A stretch of DNA of 64,000 nt from Butyrivibrio sp. MC2021 (GTDB lineage: Bacteria > Bacillota > Clostridia > Lachnospirales > Lachnospiraceae). The position numbers and the translations under genes were made by a program. This document shows, piece after piece, positions 16,581 through 25,347 of this stretch. Below the pieces are notes generated by a model that made no database searches, was not told the DNA's origin, and saw only the letters and a list, made by a program, of their open reading frames with translations. Positions within the stretch are counted from its first letter, which is position 1. Each line of letters starts with the position of its first letter. The stretch covers positions 299,161 through 363,160 of the forward strand of contig NZ_JHXX01000003.1 of the NCBI RefSeq assembly GCF_000621605.1, in the 5' to 3' direction.

Positions 16581-16609
16581 TTGATTTATAGAATGTGATA
16601 AGATATGAT
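16581..16609 (+). promoter_or_regulatory. Promoter of the Rrf2 regulator
   Basis: TTGATT (16581-16586), a 17-base spacer and TATGAT (16604-16609) lie about 65 bases before the regulator ATG. It is back to back with the metY promoter, an arrangement suiting joint control. Confidence 0.65.
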
Positions 16610-16673
16610 TAATTCTTCCCATTTGCGATATGATATAAAGTAGAAGGGAATGATACCCCGAAAGGAGCAGACT

Positions 16674-17075
16674 ATGTTTTCAACCAAAGGACGCTATGCA
16701 CTTCGAGTAATGATAGATCTGGCACAGCAGCACAGCGAGGAGTTTATTCCTCTTAAGGATATCGCCGAGAGGCAGTATATTTCCAAGAAGTATCTTGAGA
16801 TCATCGCAAAAGAGATGGTTAAGGGAGGCCTTATCATAGGCGCCAGCGGTAAGCACGGCGGCTACAAGCTTAAGAAAGATCCTTCCGAATATTCCGTTGG
16901 AGAGATAATAGAACTTATGGAGGGCCCCATGGCACCGGTGGCCTGTCTTGCAGATCCTGAATACGAATGTAACAGAAAGGGCAAATGCAAAACTCTGCCC
17001 ATGTGGACAGAGTTCTACAATTTGGAAAGAGATTTCTTTTATGGAAAGAAGCTAAGCGAACTTATCGGTGAATGA
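16674..17075 (+). CDS. Rrf2-family regulator with three conserved cysteines (133 aa)
   Basis: N-terminal winged helix typical of Rrf2 proteins (STKGRYALRVMIDLAQQ, KYLEIIAKEMVKGGLI, SGKHGGYKL). Cysteines at 91, 99 and 105 (spacing C-x7-C-x5-C) occupy the region that binds an Fe-S cluster in IscR (92/98/104), so an Fe-S sensor is plausible. Its position, divergent from metY, is that of CymR-type regulators of sulfur metabolism. ATG at 16674 has AAAGGAG upstream; an ATG at 16650 has none. Confidence 0.85.
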   Translation: MFSTKGRYALRVMIDLAQQHSEEFIPLKDIAERQYISKKYLEIIAKEMVKGGLIIGASGKHGGYKLKKDPSEYSVGEIIELMEGPMAPVACLADPEYECNRKGKCKTLPMWTEFYNLERDFFYGKKLSELIGE

Positions 17076-17101
17076 CCGCTTCCCTCAGGGGAATGCGGTC
17101 A
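17073..17101. terminator. Convergent hairpin sharing both stop codons
   Basis: TGACCGC (17073-17079) pairs with GCGGTCA (17095-17101), with an inner TTCCC/GGGAA stem. Each arm contains the stop codon of one of the two convergent genes. There is no strong T-run, so it may be a weak bidirectional terminator or 3'-end stabiliser. Confidence 0.5.
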
Positions 17102-17551
17102 TACCGGGTTCTCTTTTACGTACTGCTCCAGGATCTCTGCGGCATCTCCGATGATCTCCGGGCAGGGACGCTTTTTGTAATACTCATTGGTCCTGGCTTC
17201 CGGCACGGGAACGTCGTGCTTGACGCTAAGTCCCAGCATCTCGCGACAGACTATGGTGCCGTGCTTTTCCTCAAATCTGCGGGCCAGCTCCTGGATCCTG
17301 GCGTAGTGATCAGCCTTCACCTGTCCGGTCTCCGGGCCCTCGTAGCCATAGAGAAATCCCGCCACCATAAAAATTCCTGTCACGGAGCCGCAGACTTCAC
17401 GAAGCCTTCCCATGCCCCCTCCGAAGGAAGAGGACATCTTTGACAGGGTCTTTTCATCTATAGGAAGCATATCCGCAAAGGCCAGTACTATAGATTGGGA
17501 GCAGTTATATCCCTTCATAAAATTGTTCATGGCCATTTCTCTGCGGGTCAT
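17099..17551 (-). CDS. C_GCAxxG_C_C family protein (150 aa)
   Basis: Contains the cysteine pattern of this redox-associated family: GYNCSQS near residue 16, GGGMGRLREVCGSVTG near 50, an internal IVCREMLG and a final RPCPEIIGDAAEIL. Family members are small cytosolic proteins of unknown activity, often thought to bind a cofactor or metal through the cysteines. The start has AGAGGTG upstream. It precedes, on the same strand, no close gene; the hydrolase gene ends 30 bases upstream of it and may be co-transcribed. Confidence 0.8.
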   Translation of the reverse strand: MTRREMAMNNFMKGYNCSQSIVLAFADMLPIDEKTLSKMSSSFGGGMGRLREVCGSVTGIFMVAGFLYGYEGPETGQVKADHYARIQELARRFEEKHGTIVCREMLGLSVKHDVPVPEARTNEYYKKRPCPEIIGDAAEILEQYVKENPV

Positions 17552-17581
17552 ATCTTCACCTCTGATTCAATAATAATCTTC

Positions 17582-18217
17582 TTAAAATACAATCTTCTCA
17601 ACCACCTTCACGGGGCTCTTCACCAGCTTGGCAAAGGTCTTGCCGTCTCCGGGCTTTCCGACAATGCATCCGTAGTGGACAGGAATAGCGTACTCCGGTC
17701 TGATGATATTGGCAAGCTCCGCTGCCTTTTTGGCATCCATGGTATAGGTTCCCCCCACAGGCAAAAGAGCTATGTCACACTTAACCTGTCTGGCGTCCTT
17801 GGTAAGTCCCGTATCTCCGGCAATATAGATGCGCTTGCCGTCCAGCCTCAGGATATATCCCACCCACTCCGCACGCTTGGGATGAAAAGGCTTGATGGTG
17901 TTGTAGGCTGGGACCGTCTCAAATTCGAGACCGTTTATCTCTCTGTATACTCCGGGCTTAACTCCCACAACCTCTTTTACCTCACGCTCCAGTTCCAGTG
18001 CGTCATCGATCATGCTCTCCGGGGAGACAAGAATCGTATTTTCATTAATGACCTTTCTGATATCCGCCGGAGAAAAATGGTCATAATGCTGATGAGTTAT
18101 CAGAACATAATCCGCGTCATGGGGCTCCTCTTCCATCTTGAAGGGATCCACATAGATGGTGACATCCGTCCTGATCCTGATACTGTTTTGGGTAAAAACT
18201 TCAATCTTGTCAATCAT
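17582..18217 (-). CDS. Metallo-beta-lactamase-fold hydrolase (211 aa)
   Basis: Metal motif THQHYDH near residues 42-48, then AGDTGLT and IPVHYG further on, the HxHxDH / D / H order of the metallo-beta-lactamase superfamily in the short YtkL/UPF0173-like branch. Cytosolic, metal dependent, substrate unknown. It lies 35 bases downstream of the esterase gene and 30 upstream of the C_GCAxxG_C_C gene, so the three are likely one transcript. Confidence 0.8.
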   Translation of the reverse strand: MIDKIEVFTQNSIRIRTDVTIYVDPFKMEEEPHDADYVLITHQHYDHFSPADIRKVINENTILVSPESMIDDALELEREVKEVVGVKPGVYREINGLEFETVPAYNTIKPFHPKRAEWVGYILRLDGKRIYIAGDTGLTKDARQVKCDIALLPVGGTYTMDAKKAAELANIIRPEYAIPVHYGCIVGKPGDGKTFAKLVKSPVKVVEKIVF

Positions 18218-18252
18218 CAGTTTCTCCTTTGATTCTTTTCACCTTACTTTTC

Positions 18253-18876
18253 TTATATTTCCAATAACCGGGAAAATCCCCGGGCAGTCCTAAGATCCGG
18301 ATCCCTGAAGTGATTGCCTTCGTTCCATTCCAGAACAGAACTCACTCCCTTTTCCCTAAGGAAGGCATCCGCCGAACGTATTCTGTCCCCTACTGTTGCC
18401 ATAACCGGATTTCTGACCTTTTCTTCCTTGTTTCCAAGACTGAGATAAACTTTGCTGCACTTTATCTCATTTTCTCTCATATATACATCAAATCCCGGAA
18501 ACCACATGGAGGGTGATACCGCTGCCACTCCTGCAAAAACATCGGTCTGATAAACAGCCCACAGAGAAAAAAGACCTGCCAGCGAATAGCCGCCGATGTA
18601 ATAGGTCTTCGCATTATCCGTGCAATATTTTAACATTTCTTCCAGGGTGTCCCCGGCCCCATCGCCGAAGTCCTCATTGCCGAAGACTGCAGGTGCCTTC
18701 CAGGGTGAGAGATCTTTATTCCAGTCACTGACTGTAAATGCAGCCAGCATAAAGTCTTTATTCGATGCTTTTCTTATTTCGGCAGTTTCTTTTTCAAGCA
18801 TGCCAAGACTGTGTCTGTCCACGGCCTGAAGAAGAACGATTCCCGCCTCCTTGTTTCCGAATTCATATATATCCAT
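18253..18876 (-). CDS. Alpha/beta-hydrolase, putative esterase (207 aa)
   Basis: The nucleophile elbow GYSLAG lies near residue 95, and a late His in EGNHFRD near residue 192 can complete the triad. The arrangement AAVSPSMWFPGF after the elbow resembles esterase-D-like or enterochelin-esterase-like enzymes. No signal peptide, so cytosolic. Substrate not inferable. The sugar-importer terminator lies just upstream. Confidence 0.75.
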   Translation of the reverse strand: MDIYEFGNKEAGIVLLQAVDRHSLGMLEKETAEIRKASNKDFMLAAFTVSDWNKDLSPWKAPAVFGNEDFGDGAGDTLEEMLKYCTDNAKTYYIGGYSLAGLFSLWAVYQTDVFAGVAAVSPSMWFPGFDVYMRENEIKCSKVYLSLGNKEEKVRNPVMATVGDRIRSADAFLREKGVSSVLEWNEGNHFRDPDLRTARGFSRLLEI

Positions 18877-18913
18877 TATAGCCCCCCAAAGAATTCTCCT
18901 CTACTATAATACG

Positions 18914-18947
18914 AAAAAGCAGCACATAATCCAAGGACTATGTGCTG
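18914..18947 (-). terminator. Terminator of the sugar-importer operon
   Basis: On the minus strand a 9-bp stem CAGCACATA/TATGTGCTG (18939-18947 with 18920-18928) is followed by CTTTTTCG. It closes the transcript that begins at the solute-binding protein gene. Confidence 0.8.
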
Positions 18948-18980
18948 ACTTTATGAAATCGTTAGATTTAAAAATATCTA

Positions 18981-19871
18981 TTACTCCTTAACACCACCGA
19001 TGGTAAGACCTGCTACAAAGTATCTCTGCAGGAAAGGATAAAGCATTACGATAGGAGCCATAGTGATGATGGTAGCTGCGGCTCTTACAGAAACAGGAGT
19101 GATATTTACCTGGGTTCCTGTGGTGGCAGCACCGGCGTTACCCTTAAGACTGGTAACCGCTGAGAGCATCTTCATCAGCTCGTACTGAAGTGTTGTGTAC
19201 TGATCTGCCATACGGTTGTAGAGCATTGTATCAAACCATGAGTTCCACTGTCCTACCGCTACGAAAAGAGCGATTGTAGCGTAGATAGGCTTACAAAGAG
19301 GTGAAACAACGGATACAAATATCTTCATGTAGCCTGCGCCGTCGATCTGAGCAGCTTCCTGAAGGGACTCGGGAAGACCTTCCATATAGGTTCTCATAAC
19401 CAGCATGTTGAAACCGCTGATCATTCCGGGAATAACATATACCCAGAAGGAATTGGTGAGATGGAGGTTTCTGTACAGGAGCATGATAGGGATCATACCG
19501 CCGTTAACATACATGGTTATAACCCAGAAAAGTGAAAGCTGTGATCTGAAGATGAAGTTTTTCTGGCTTACGATAAAGGCCAGCAGCGCATTGGCTGCAA
19601 CTGCAAGGATTGTACCGATAAGAGTTCTCAAAACGGAAATGACAGCGCCACGTCCGATATTTCTCAAAGCAAGTACTGTGGTATAGTTCTGGGTTGTGAA
19701 CATTCTGGGCCATAAGTGTACTCCGCCTCTCATGGCATCTACACCGTCGTTAAAGGAGATAGCCAGAGTGTTGAGTACAGGGTAAATAGTTACAACACAG
19801 AAAATTATCATGAACAGCCAGAGGAAAAGATAAAAGATAAAATCCCCTAATTTAAATTTACTTTTTACCAT
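18981..19871 (-). CDS. Carbohydrate ABC permease, LplC/YtcP type (296 aa)
   Basis: Six membrane segments and the EAA-loop motif LQEAAQIDGAGYMKIFVSVV in the cytoplasmic loop place it in the CUT1 permease family; the ending RYFVAGLTIGGVKE is characteristic of the LplC/YtcP subgroup. It pairs with the LplB-like permease 11 bases upstream to form the channel. No ATPase gene is present; CUT1 importers commonly share an MsmX-type ATPase encoded elsewhere. Confidence 0.88.
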   Translation of the reverse strand: MVKSKFKLGDFIFYLFLWLFMIIFCVVTIYPVLNTLAISFNDGVDAMRGGVHLWPRMFTTQNYTTVLALRNIGRGAVISVLRTLIGTILAVAANALLAFIVSQKNFIFRSQLSLFWVITMYVNGGMIPIMLLYRNLHLTNSFWVYVIPGMISGFNMLVMRTYMEGLPESLQEAAQIDGAGYMKIFVSVVSPLCKPIYATIALFVAVGQWNSWFDTMLYNRMADQYTTLQYELMKMLSAVTSLKGNAGAATTGTQVNITPVSVRAAATIITMAPIVMLYPFLQRYFVAGLTIGGVKE

Positions 19872-19882
19872 GCAGCACCTCC

Positions 19883-20821
19883 TTAGAATAACCTTTCTTC
19901 ACCGGTTCTCTTAGCGAGCTGGTTGGCGATAACGATGATCACGATTGATACCACGCTCTTAAAGATACCTGCAGCTGTACCAAGGGAGTAGTCGTTCTGA
20001 CTGATACCCCAGGTCAGTACGTAGATGTCGATAGTGTCTGAAACGCTCTTTACAAGGCCGTTTCCTAAGAGATACTGTACTTCAAATCCTGCGTTCAACA
20101 GATTACCCATATTCATGATAAGAAGAATGATGATGGTAGGTCTGATGCCCGGCAGTGTAACATTCTTGATCTTGCCCCATCTTCCGGCGCCGTCGATTGA
20201 AGCAGCCTCATAAAGACAGGGGTCTATAGCTGTAATAGCTGAAAGATATATGATGGCGTTCCATCCTGTCTCTTTCCATACATGGGCAAAGGTTACGATA
20301 GGCCAGAATAACCCGGGTATAGAGAAAAACGGAACGGAATCCTTAACAAAACCAAAGTTTCTGAGAATTTCGTTAACAATACCTGTAGATGAAAGTGCAT
20401 CGCTGAGGATACCTGTAACGATGATCCAGGAAAGGAAGTGAGGCAGGTAGGAAATAGTCTGGACTACCTTTTTACCTATGATCAGTCTGAACTCGTTTAA
20501 CAGGATAGCGAAAATGATAGCTGTAAGAGTTGTGAATATGAGATTCAAAGTTCCCATACAAAAAGTGTTTCTGATAACCCTTAAGAAGGTTGCGTCAGAA
20601 AACAGGAATTTAAATTTATCAAGGCCAACCCACTGGGAGTGGAAGAGACCGGTTTTGTTCTTATAGTTCTCAAAAGCCATCAGCCAACCTGCAAGGGGCA
20701 GATAGCAGAAAATGAAGCCGTAAATAACGAATAATGCAGACCACGCTATAAGAACCTTCTGCTTTACGAGCTCTTTTTTGGTGATGACCGTTTTCTTTTT
20801 ATTGGCTACGGTTTTGCTCAT
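19883..20821 (-). CDS. Carbohydrate ABC permease, LplB type (312 aa)
   Basis: CUT1 permease with basic N-terminus (SKTVANKKKTVITKKELVKQ), six membrane segments and the EAA motif CLYEAASIDGAGRWGKI. Ending NQLAKRTGEERLF is typical of LplB-like proteins. The start at 20821 is preceded by AAGGAAAGGAA; the longer frame upstream reads through the intergenic hairpin and is rejected. Partner of the permease just downstream. Confidence 0.88.
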   Translation of the reverse strand: MSKTVANKKKTVITKKELVKQKVLIAWSALFVIYGFIFCYLPLAGWLMAFENYKNKTGLFHSQWVGLDKFKFLFSDATFLRVIRNTFCMGTLNLIFTTLTAIIFAILLNEFRLIIGKKVVQTISYLPHFLSWIIVTGILSDALSSTGIVNEILRNFGFVKDSVPFFSIPGLFWPIVTFAHVWKETGWNAIIYLSAITAIDPCLYEAASIDGAGRWGKIKNVTLPGIRPTIIILLIMNMGNLLNAGFEVQYLLGNGLVKSVSDTIDIYVLTWGISQNDYSLGTAAGIFKSVVSIVIIVIANQLAKRTGEERLF

Positions 20822-20850
20822 GCTAATGGTTCCTTTCCTTTTATAAGCTG

Positions 20851-20894
20851 TAAAAAAGGCAGCCATACACTGGATATTTCGGCATATGGCTGCC
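20851..20894 (-). terminator. Intergenic attenuator between binding protein and permeases
   Basis: On the minus strand GGCAGCCATA (20885-20894) pairs with TATGGCTGCC (20858-20867), followed by TTTTTT. It lies between the binding-protein stop and the permease start in an otherwise continuous operon, so it should act as a partial terminator or 3' protector that keeps binding protein in excess over permeases. Confidence 0.75.
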
Positions 20895-20925
20895 ATATAA
20901 GACTAACTTTTGATTATGAGTTTAA

Positions 20926-22719
20926 TCAGCCCTGGTTAGCAGCTGCAACTCTCTTGTCAAGCTCTTCCTGCATCTGTCCAAGGAAGTCCTGAGGCTGGCA
21001 TCCTTCATAAGCCTTCATGTAGTTTGCCCACTCAGCTTCGAAGTCAGAAGCCATAACAACCTTAGGAAGCCACTCGTGCTTGCACTCGCCCATCTTTGTC
21101 CAAGCTACACCGCCGGGTGTTGATGTGTCGAGGTTGTTTGAATATGACCACATAGGGAACCAAGGATGTGTTGCGTTTACATCTTCCTGAACTGAACCGA
21201 TGAGGTCAGGATAGTTCTTAGCGCCGTATGCATCGAAGCACTTCTTAAGAGGCTCAGCAAGCTTGTTAAGGAACTCTGAAGGCTGCTCTTCAGGAAGGTT
21301 AGCGTTGATTCCGTCATCGCTTGTTCCGCCGTACTGAGGAAGGTAGCTGTATGTGCACATGTGATCTGCTTTGTACTTAGGATCAGCAACCTGAGCTCTG
21401 ATCTCATCTGTTCTGTAGAAGAGGCCGTTCTCATCAACGAGGTAGTCAACACCCTCTACACCCCAGAAACGAAGGTTCATGATATCCTGGTCAAGCATCT
21501 TGTCAAGGAATGAGAATGCAAGGTCTGGATCTGAGCAGCTTGTTGTTACTGCGATACCGGAAGCGATGTTAAGTGTATCGCCGTATGTGTGCCAACGGTT
21601 GTCCATACCCTTGTCAATTGTAAGTCCGAGAGGAACATAGTTGCATCCGAGCTTATCAAGACCTGCGTTGAGAAGTGCGTCGTTGATCTGCTGGAAATCC
21701 CAGTACTGATCGCACATGCCGAGTACGTTACCGTTTGAAAGCTTCTGGATATAATCATCATACTTCTGAGTACCGAAATCCTTGTCTACGATACCCTTCT
21801 GATACTCCTCGTTGAGCTTCTGGAAATATCTCTTAGCTGTAGGAGTTGTGTTGTAGTCAACGATTGTAGGATCCTTGCCCTCGAAATCAACGATTACAGA
21901 ACCGTCATTTGGATATCCGTCAAGGAACTGAGGAGCGTTCTCGATACAGAAGTAACGCCAGTCATCGCAAAGGCAGGTGTAAGGAATGATATCCATCTCA
22001 TTGCCGTTAGCGTCCTGTGTCTTAGGATTAGCTGCTGCATATCTCTCAAGGAGGTCGAAGTACTCATCAAGAGTCTCAATCTTTGGATAGTTGTCCCACT
22101 CAAGAACACGAGCCTGGATCCAGAATGCCTCGTCGTTGTGTGCTGTTCCTGTAGGAGCACCCTTGGTGTTCTGGAATACGTTACACCAGTAGATGTGTCC
22201 GTCGTCCTGTCTGAACTGATCCCACTCTGCAGGTGTGTAGTAGTTTGTAAGGTTAGGATACTTGCCGCTTGCAAGATAGTCATCCCATGCGATAAGTACG
22301 CCTTCGTTGTAAAGATCTGTACATCCGTCACCACCATCGATAAGATCAGGATATGTGCCTGATGCGATGATGCTTCCGATTGCCTCTGCTACAGTCTGGC
22401 CTGTAAGCCATGTCTCTTTAAGACGAACACCGGTCTTAGATGCAATAATGTCCTGGATCTCGTTGTTGCCGCTGTTGATCTCTGTTCCGGGCATTCCTGC
22501 AAAGAATGTGAAGTCTACGATGTTCTCCGGTGCAACTGTTGTGTCCCCGCCATCATTAGTTGCTGTCTCTGTTGTAGTTGTTGTCTGCTGAGCGTCAGAT
22601 GTTGTTGCAGGTGCTGTTGTTCCTGCGTCAGTTGCTTCGCCGCAGCCTGCAAGTGTTGCTGCCATAAGCACTGAGCTCATTGCAAGTGAAACAACTTTTT
22701 TCATTGCTTTGTTTCTCAT
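20926..22719 (-). CDS. Extracellular solute-binding lipoprotein, LplA/YtcQ type (597 aa)
   Basis: Signal peptide MRNKAMKKVVSLAMSSVLM ending in the lipobox LAGC, so the Cys is lipidated and the protein is anchored outside the membrane. A Thr/Glu-rich linker follows (TTTTETATNDGGD), then a large family-1-like binding domain rich in aromatic residues (WGVEGVDYLV, WMQ-type segments, DDWRYFC), consistent with oligosaccharide binding. Start at 22719 has AAAGGGG upstream. First gene of the importer operon; a TATAAT box lies about 70 bases upstream. Ligand unknown. Confidence 0.88.
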   Translation of the reverse strand: MRNKAMKKVVSLAMSSVLMAATLAGCGEATDAGTTAPATTSDAQQTTTTTETATNDGGDTTVAPENIVDFTFFAGMPGTEINSGNNEIQDIIASKTGVRLKETWLTGQTVAEAIGSIIASGTYPDLIDGGDGCTDLYNEGVLIAWDDYLASGKYPNLTNYYTPAEWDQFRQDDGHIYWCNVFQNTKGAPTGTAHNDEAFWIQARVLEWDNYPKIETLDEYFDLLERYAAANPKTQDANGNEMDIIPYTCLCDDWRYFCIENAPQFLDGYPNDGSVIVDFEGKDPTIVDYNTTPTAKRYFQKLNEEYQKGIVDKDFGTQKYDDYIQKLSNGNVLGMCDQYWDFQQINDALLNAGLDKLGCNYVPLGLTIDKGMDNRWHTYGDTLNIASGIAVTTSCSDPDLAFSFLDKMLDQDIMNLRFWGVEGVDYLVDENGLFYRTDEIRAQVADPKYKADHMCTYSYLPQYGGTSDDGINANLPEEQPSEFLNKLAEPLKKCFDAYGAKNYPDLIGSVQEDVNATHPWFPMWSYSNNLDTSTPGGVAWTKMGECKHEWLPKVVMASDFEAEWANYMKAYEGCQPQDFLGQMQEELDKRVAAANQG

Positions 22720-22898
22720 AATTACCCCTTTCTCCCTTTTGTGATCCACACAAAAATGTATATAAGTTACTCTTTCTGGGAATTATTATATGTATAAGTT
22801 TTCACATAAAGAATGTAATTCTTTTACCTGAGCAAGCACATTTTTTACTTCTTTAACAGAAAGTTTATGATTTGTTCTAAATTATTGTGAATTATACA

Positions 22899-22937
22899 CA
22901 AAAAGATTCTGCGTCTTTCATTCAAAACGCAGAATCT
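22899..22937 (-). terminator. Terminator of the HD-GYP regulator gene
   Basis: AGATTCTGCGT (22904-22914) and ACGCAGAATCT (22927-22937) form a perfect 11-bp stem with a 12-base loop; on the minus strand TTTTTGTG follows. It isolates the regulator gene from the importer operon. Confidence 0.85.
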
Positions 22938-22987
22938 CTTGTAAATTTGCTATATCATTTTGGCGAAATACAAGCCCTTAATTTTCT

Positions 22988-24004
22988 TCATTCGTGCTTG
23001 TCACGCATATTGTAATCTGTATCTTCATCTATCATGGCAAGCATGATGTCCGCAAACTGAGGATCGAACTGGGTTCCTTTGCCCTTTTCTATCTCTTCAC
23101 GGATCTTTTCCTGGGGAAGGGCTCCTCTGTAGCTTCTGTTGCTGCTCATGGCATCATAGGCATCCGCCACGGCTATCATCCTGGCCTCAAGAGGGATGTC
23201 CTCTCCGGCCTTGCCGTCGGGATAACCCCTGCCGTCATATCTCTCATGATGCCATCTGGCGCCGTTCACCAGCATGGGCATTCCTTTTATGTTGCTGAGG
23301 ATGCGGCCTCCGATGACAGGGTGGGACTTGATAATGGCAAACTCCTCATCCGTAAGCCTGGAGGGCTTGTTGATGATCTCGTCGGGAACGCCGATCTTGC
23401 CCACATCATGGAGAAGTCCCATCATATAGATCATGTCCTGCTGCTCCTCATCAAAGCCATAGCGCTTTGCTATCTCCCTGGAGTACTCCGCAACTCTGGC
23501 GGAGTGGCCGTTGGTATAGGCATCCTTGGCATCAATGGCATCCGCCAGGGAGCTTACCACATTCAGATACAGCTGCTCGATCTCTCTGGTCTTTCTCTCC
23601 ACTTCGCTGCCAAGCTCTCTCTGGAGGGTTACCAGCTCTATGACGTGGCGGACCCTGAGCACCAGAATACTTGGGATAAAGGGCTTTCTGATGTAGTCCA
23701 TGGCCCCCAGGGACAGACCCTTTGACTCCGTGTCCTCGTCCTCGTTGGCTGTCAGGAAAATGATGGGAATCTCCTTGCCCTTTTCCTCGGTCTTTCTAAG
23801 CTCTTTCAAAACCTCGAAGCCGTCCATATCCGGCATGCTGATGTCCAGAAGAATCAGGTCCGGAGCACCGTTGTCGCGGATATAGTCCTGTATCATAAGT
23901 CCGGATTTCAGCACCGCAGCCTTCATTCCGGCCTCTGTCAAAATATTCCAGGCCCCCTTAAGAATTAAGGGATCGTCGTCAACAATTAAAATCTGAGAGC
24001 TCAT
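22988..24004 (-). CDS. Response regulator with HD-GYP phosphodiesterase domain (338 aa)
   Basis: Residues 1-125 are a CheY-like receiver: acidic pocket VDDDP, phospho-acceptor Asp in LLDISMPDMDG, conserved Lys in YIRKPF. A short coiled coil leads to an HD-GYP domain with HSARV, LLHDVGKIGVPDEI, a later KSHPVIGG, HHERYDGRGYP and ADAYDAM. Such domains degrade cyclic di-GMP. The start at 24004 has GGAGG at 5 bases; the upstream extension is not coding. A cognate kinase is not in view. Together with the GGDEF protein at 34-35 kb it points to cyclic di-GMP signalling. Confidence 0.9.
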   Translation of the reverse strand: MSSQILIVDDDPLILKGAWNILTEAGMKAAVLKSGLMIQDYIRDNGAPDLILLDISMPDMDGFEVLKELRKTEEKGKEIPIIFLTANEDEDTESKGLSLGAMDYIRKPFIPSILVLRVRHVIELVTLQRELGSEVERKTREIEQLYLNVVSSLADAIDAKDAYTNGHSARVAEYSREIAKRYGFDEEQQDMIYMMGLLHDVGKIGVPDEIINKPSRLTDEEFAIIKSHPVIGGRILSNIKGMPMLVNGARWHHERYDGRGYPDGKAGEDIPLEARMIAVADAYDAMSSNRSYRGALPQEKIREEIEKGKGTQFDPQFADIMLAMIDEDTDYNMRDKHE

Positions 24005-24141
24005 AATATCCTCCGTAAAAAGATAGTTTCTCTTTTTTATCTGATATCCTGACCCATAAGTTTGTTGTGATTTCCCTGAGTTCCACTGCTCAGCCTCCTT
24101 AATGTAACAAATTTTCACAAAATAATTATACGTTTAAATGT

Positions 24142-24180
24142 AAAAAAATAGCAGGGAAAACACGAAAATTTTCCCTGCTA
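24142..24180 (-). terminator. Terminator of the DUF1311 lipoprotein gene
   Basis: A perfect 12-bp stem TAGCAGGGAAAA/TTTTCCCTGCTA (24149-24160 with 24169-24180) is followed on the minus strand by TTTTTTTAC. Confidence 0.85.
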
Positions 24181-24225
24181 TCGTACATTTTTAATCACTA
24201 TTTTATAAAATTTATTTTTCTTTTA

Positions 24226-25248
24226 TCAGAACACCATTGGGAACTCAAACTTATCCCCAAGGCTTACTACAGAATCTCCGTTCACCTCGGTGATCTCAAG
24301 AACTGCGCCGTCCCATCCGTAGGTGATGGTTCCCTTTACGGAGTCATCATCGGAAGCAAAGGAAAGTACGCCGTCGCCGGCTTCCTCAACGGTGCCTTCA
24401 AGCTCGCCGATTCCGTGAAGTGTTGCCTTTGCAATATATCCGGATTCCCAGCTTTCAGTTACTGACAGGCAGCTGTATATGCTGTCAGTGCCCTGGTTAT
24501 CTACGTAAGAACCTAAAACAGACTTCTTGGGCATTGTGAATGAGTCGCCCTTGGCAGCCGCCATCTCTTTTGCCAGGAAATAGCATCTTACCTTGGTGCT
24601 GTCCTCCATGAAGCTGTTGTAAAGAAGAGGATAAATGCTGCCGCCTTCCTCCTGAGGTCCAAGGGCCTCCAGAGCTGCATCCTCCTTCATGACGTTCCAG
24701 GCCCTCTGATCTGCCAGAACTCTTTCCTTGGTGGCATCATCAACAGTCTGGGTAAATCTGTCCCAGAGATTGTTGAGCTCGGCATCCCAAATCTGATAGT
24801 AGTAGAAGGAAACCACATTCATCTCTGCCTGGTTCTCATCATCGCTTCTTCTGGAAGTGATATGCTCGTGAATCTCCTGCATCTTGGCAAACTCATCCTC
24901 AAAGGAAGTAGCACCTGCCACTGCTCTCTCAACAGCTACCTTGATTTCCTCAGTATAGTCACTGGCGTAATCAAAAGGTGTTGTCTCATCACAGATGCTC
25001 ACAGCACCGTTGTCAGCGGGTGCCTCCTGGGTAGCTTCTGTGGTCTGATCGCCTGTTGTCTGATCTGCCGCGGTCTGCTCTGTCTTTTCCTGCTCAGTAG
25101 TTGTCTGCTGCTCATTCTGAGAACCTGCTGTCTCAGTCACAGGCTCAAACTCAGAGCTCCATCCCTGTTCTGCATCGCCCTTGTCACATCCTGCCAGTGT
25201 AAGGAACGCAGCTGTGATAGCTAAAGCGCAATAGATTTTTCTTTTCAT
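24226..25248 (-). CDS. Lipoprotein with LprI/DUF1311-like domain (340 aa)
   Basis: Signal peptide MKRKIYCALAITAAFLTLAG followed by the lipobox Cys, then a Gln/Thr/Glu-rich linker of about 70 residues. A central helical domain with LNNLWDRFTQTVDD and KERVLADQRAWNVMKEDAAL matches the LprI/DUF1311 pattern (L-x-A-Q-R-A-W). A C-terminal beta-rich segment follows. LprI-like domains have been linked to lysozyme inhibition, but most members are uncharacterised. The start at 25248 has GAGGAG upstream. Independent unit with its own terminator. Confidence 0.75.
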   Translation of the reverse strand: MKRKIYCALAITAAFLTLAGCDKGDAEQGWSSEFEPVTETAGSQNEQQTTTEQEKTEQTAADQTTGDQTTEATQEAPADNGAVSICDETTPFDYASDYTEEIKVAVERAVAGATSFEDEFAKMQEIHEHITSRRSDDENQAEMNVVSFYYYQIWDAELNNLWDRFTQTVDDATKERVLADQRAWNVMKEDAALEALGPQEEGGSIYPLLYNSFMEDSTKVRCYFLAKEMAAAKGDSFTMPKKSVLGSYVDNQGTDSIYSCLSVTESWESGYIAKATLHGIGELEGTVEEAGDGVLSFASDDDSVKGTITYGWDGAVLEITEVNGDSVVSLGDKFEFPMVF

Positions 25249-25347
25249 AACTTTTCTCCTCAAAACATGTTTTACATAAAAAATATTTATCCGCACAAGT
25301 ATATCACATATTTAAAAATTCTGCGCTAATAGATAAAAAGGTCTGTA

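Noticed and set aside
16481..16673. SAM or T-box riboswitch before metY
   Set aside because: The leader from the predicted promoter is only about 45 bases, too short, and no conserved motif is visible.
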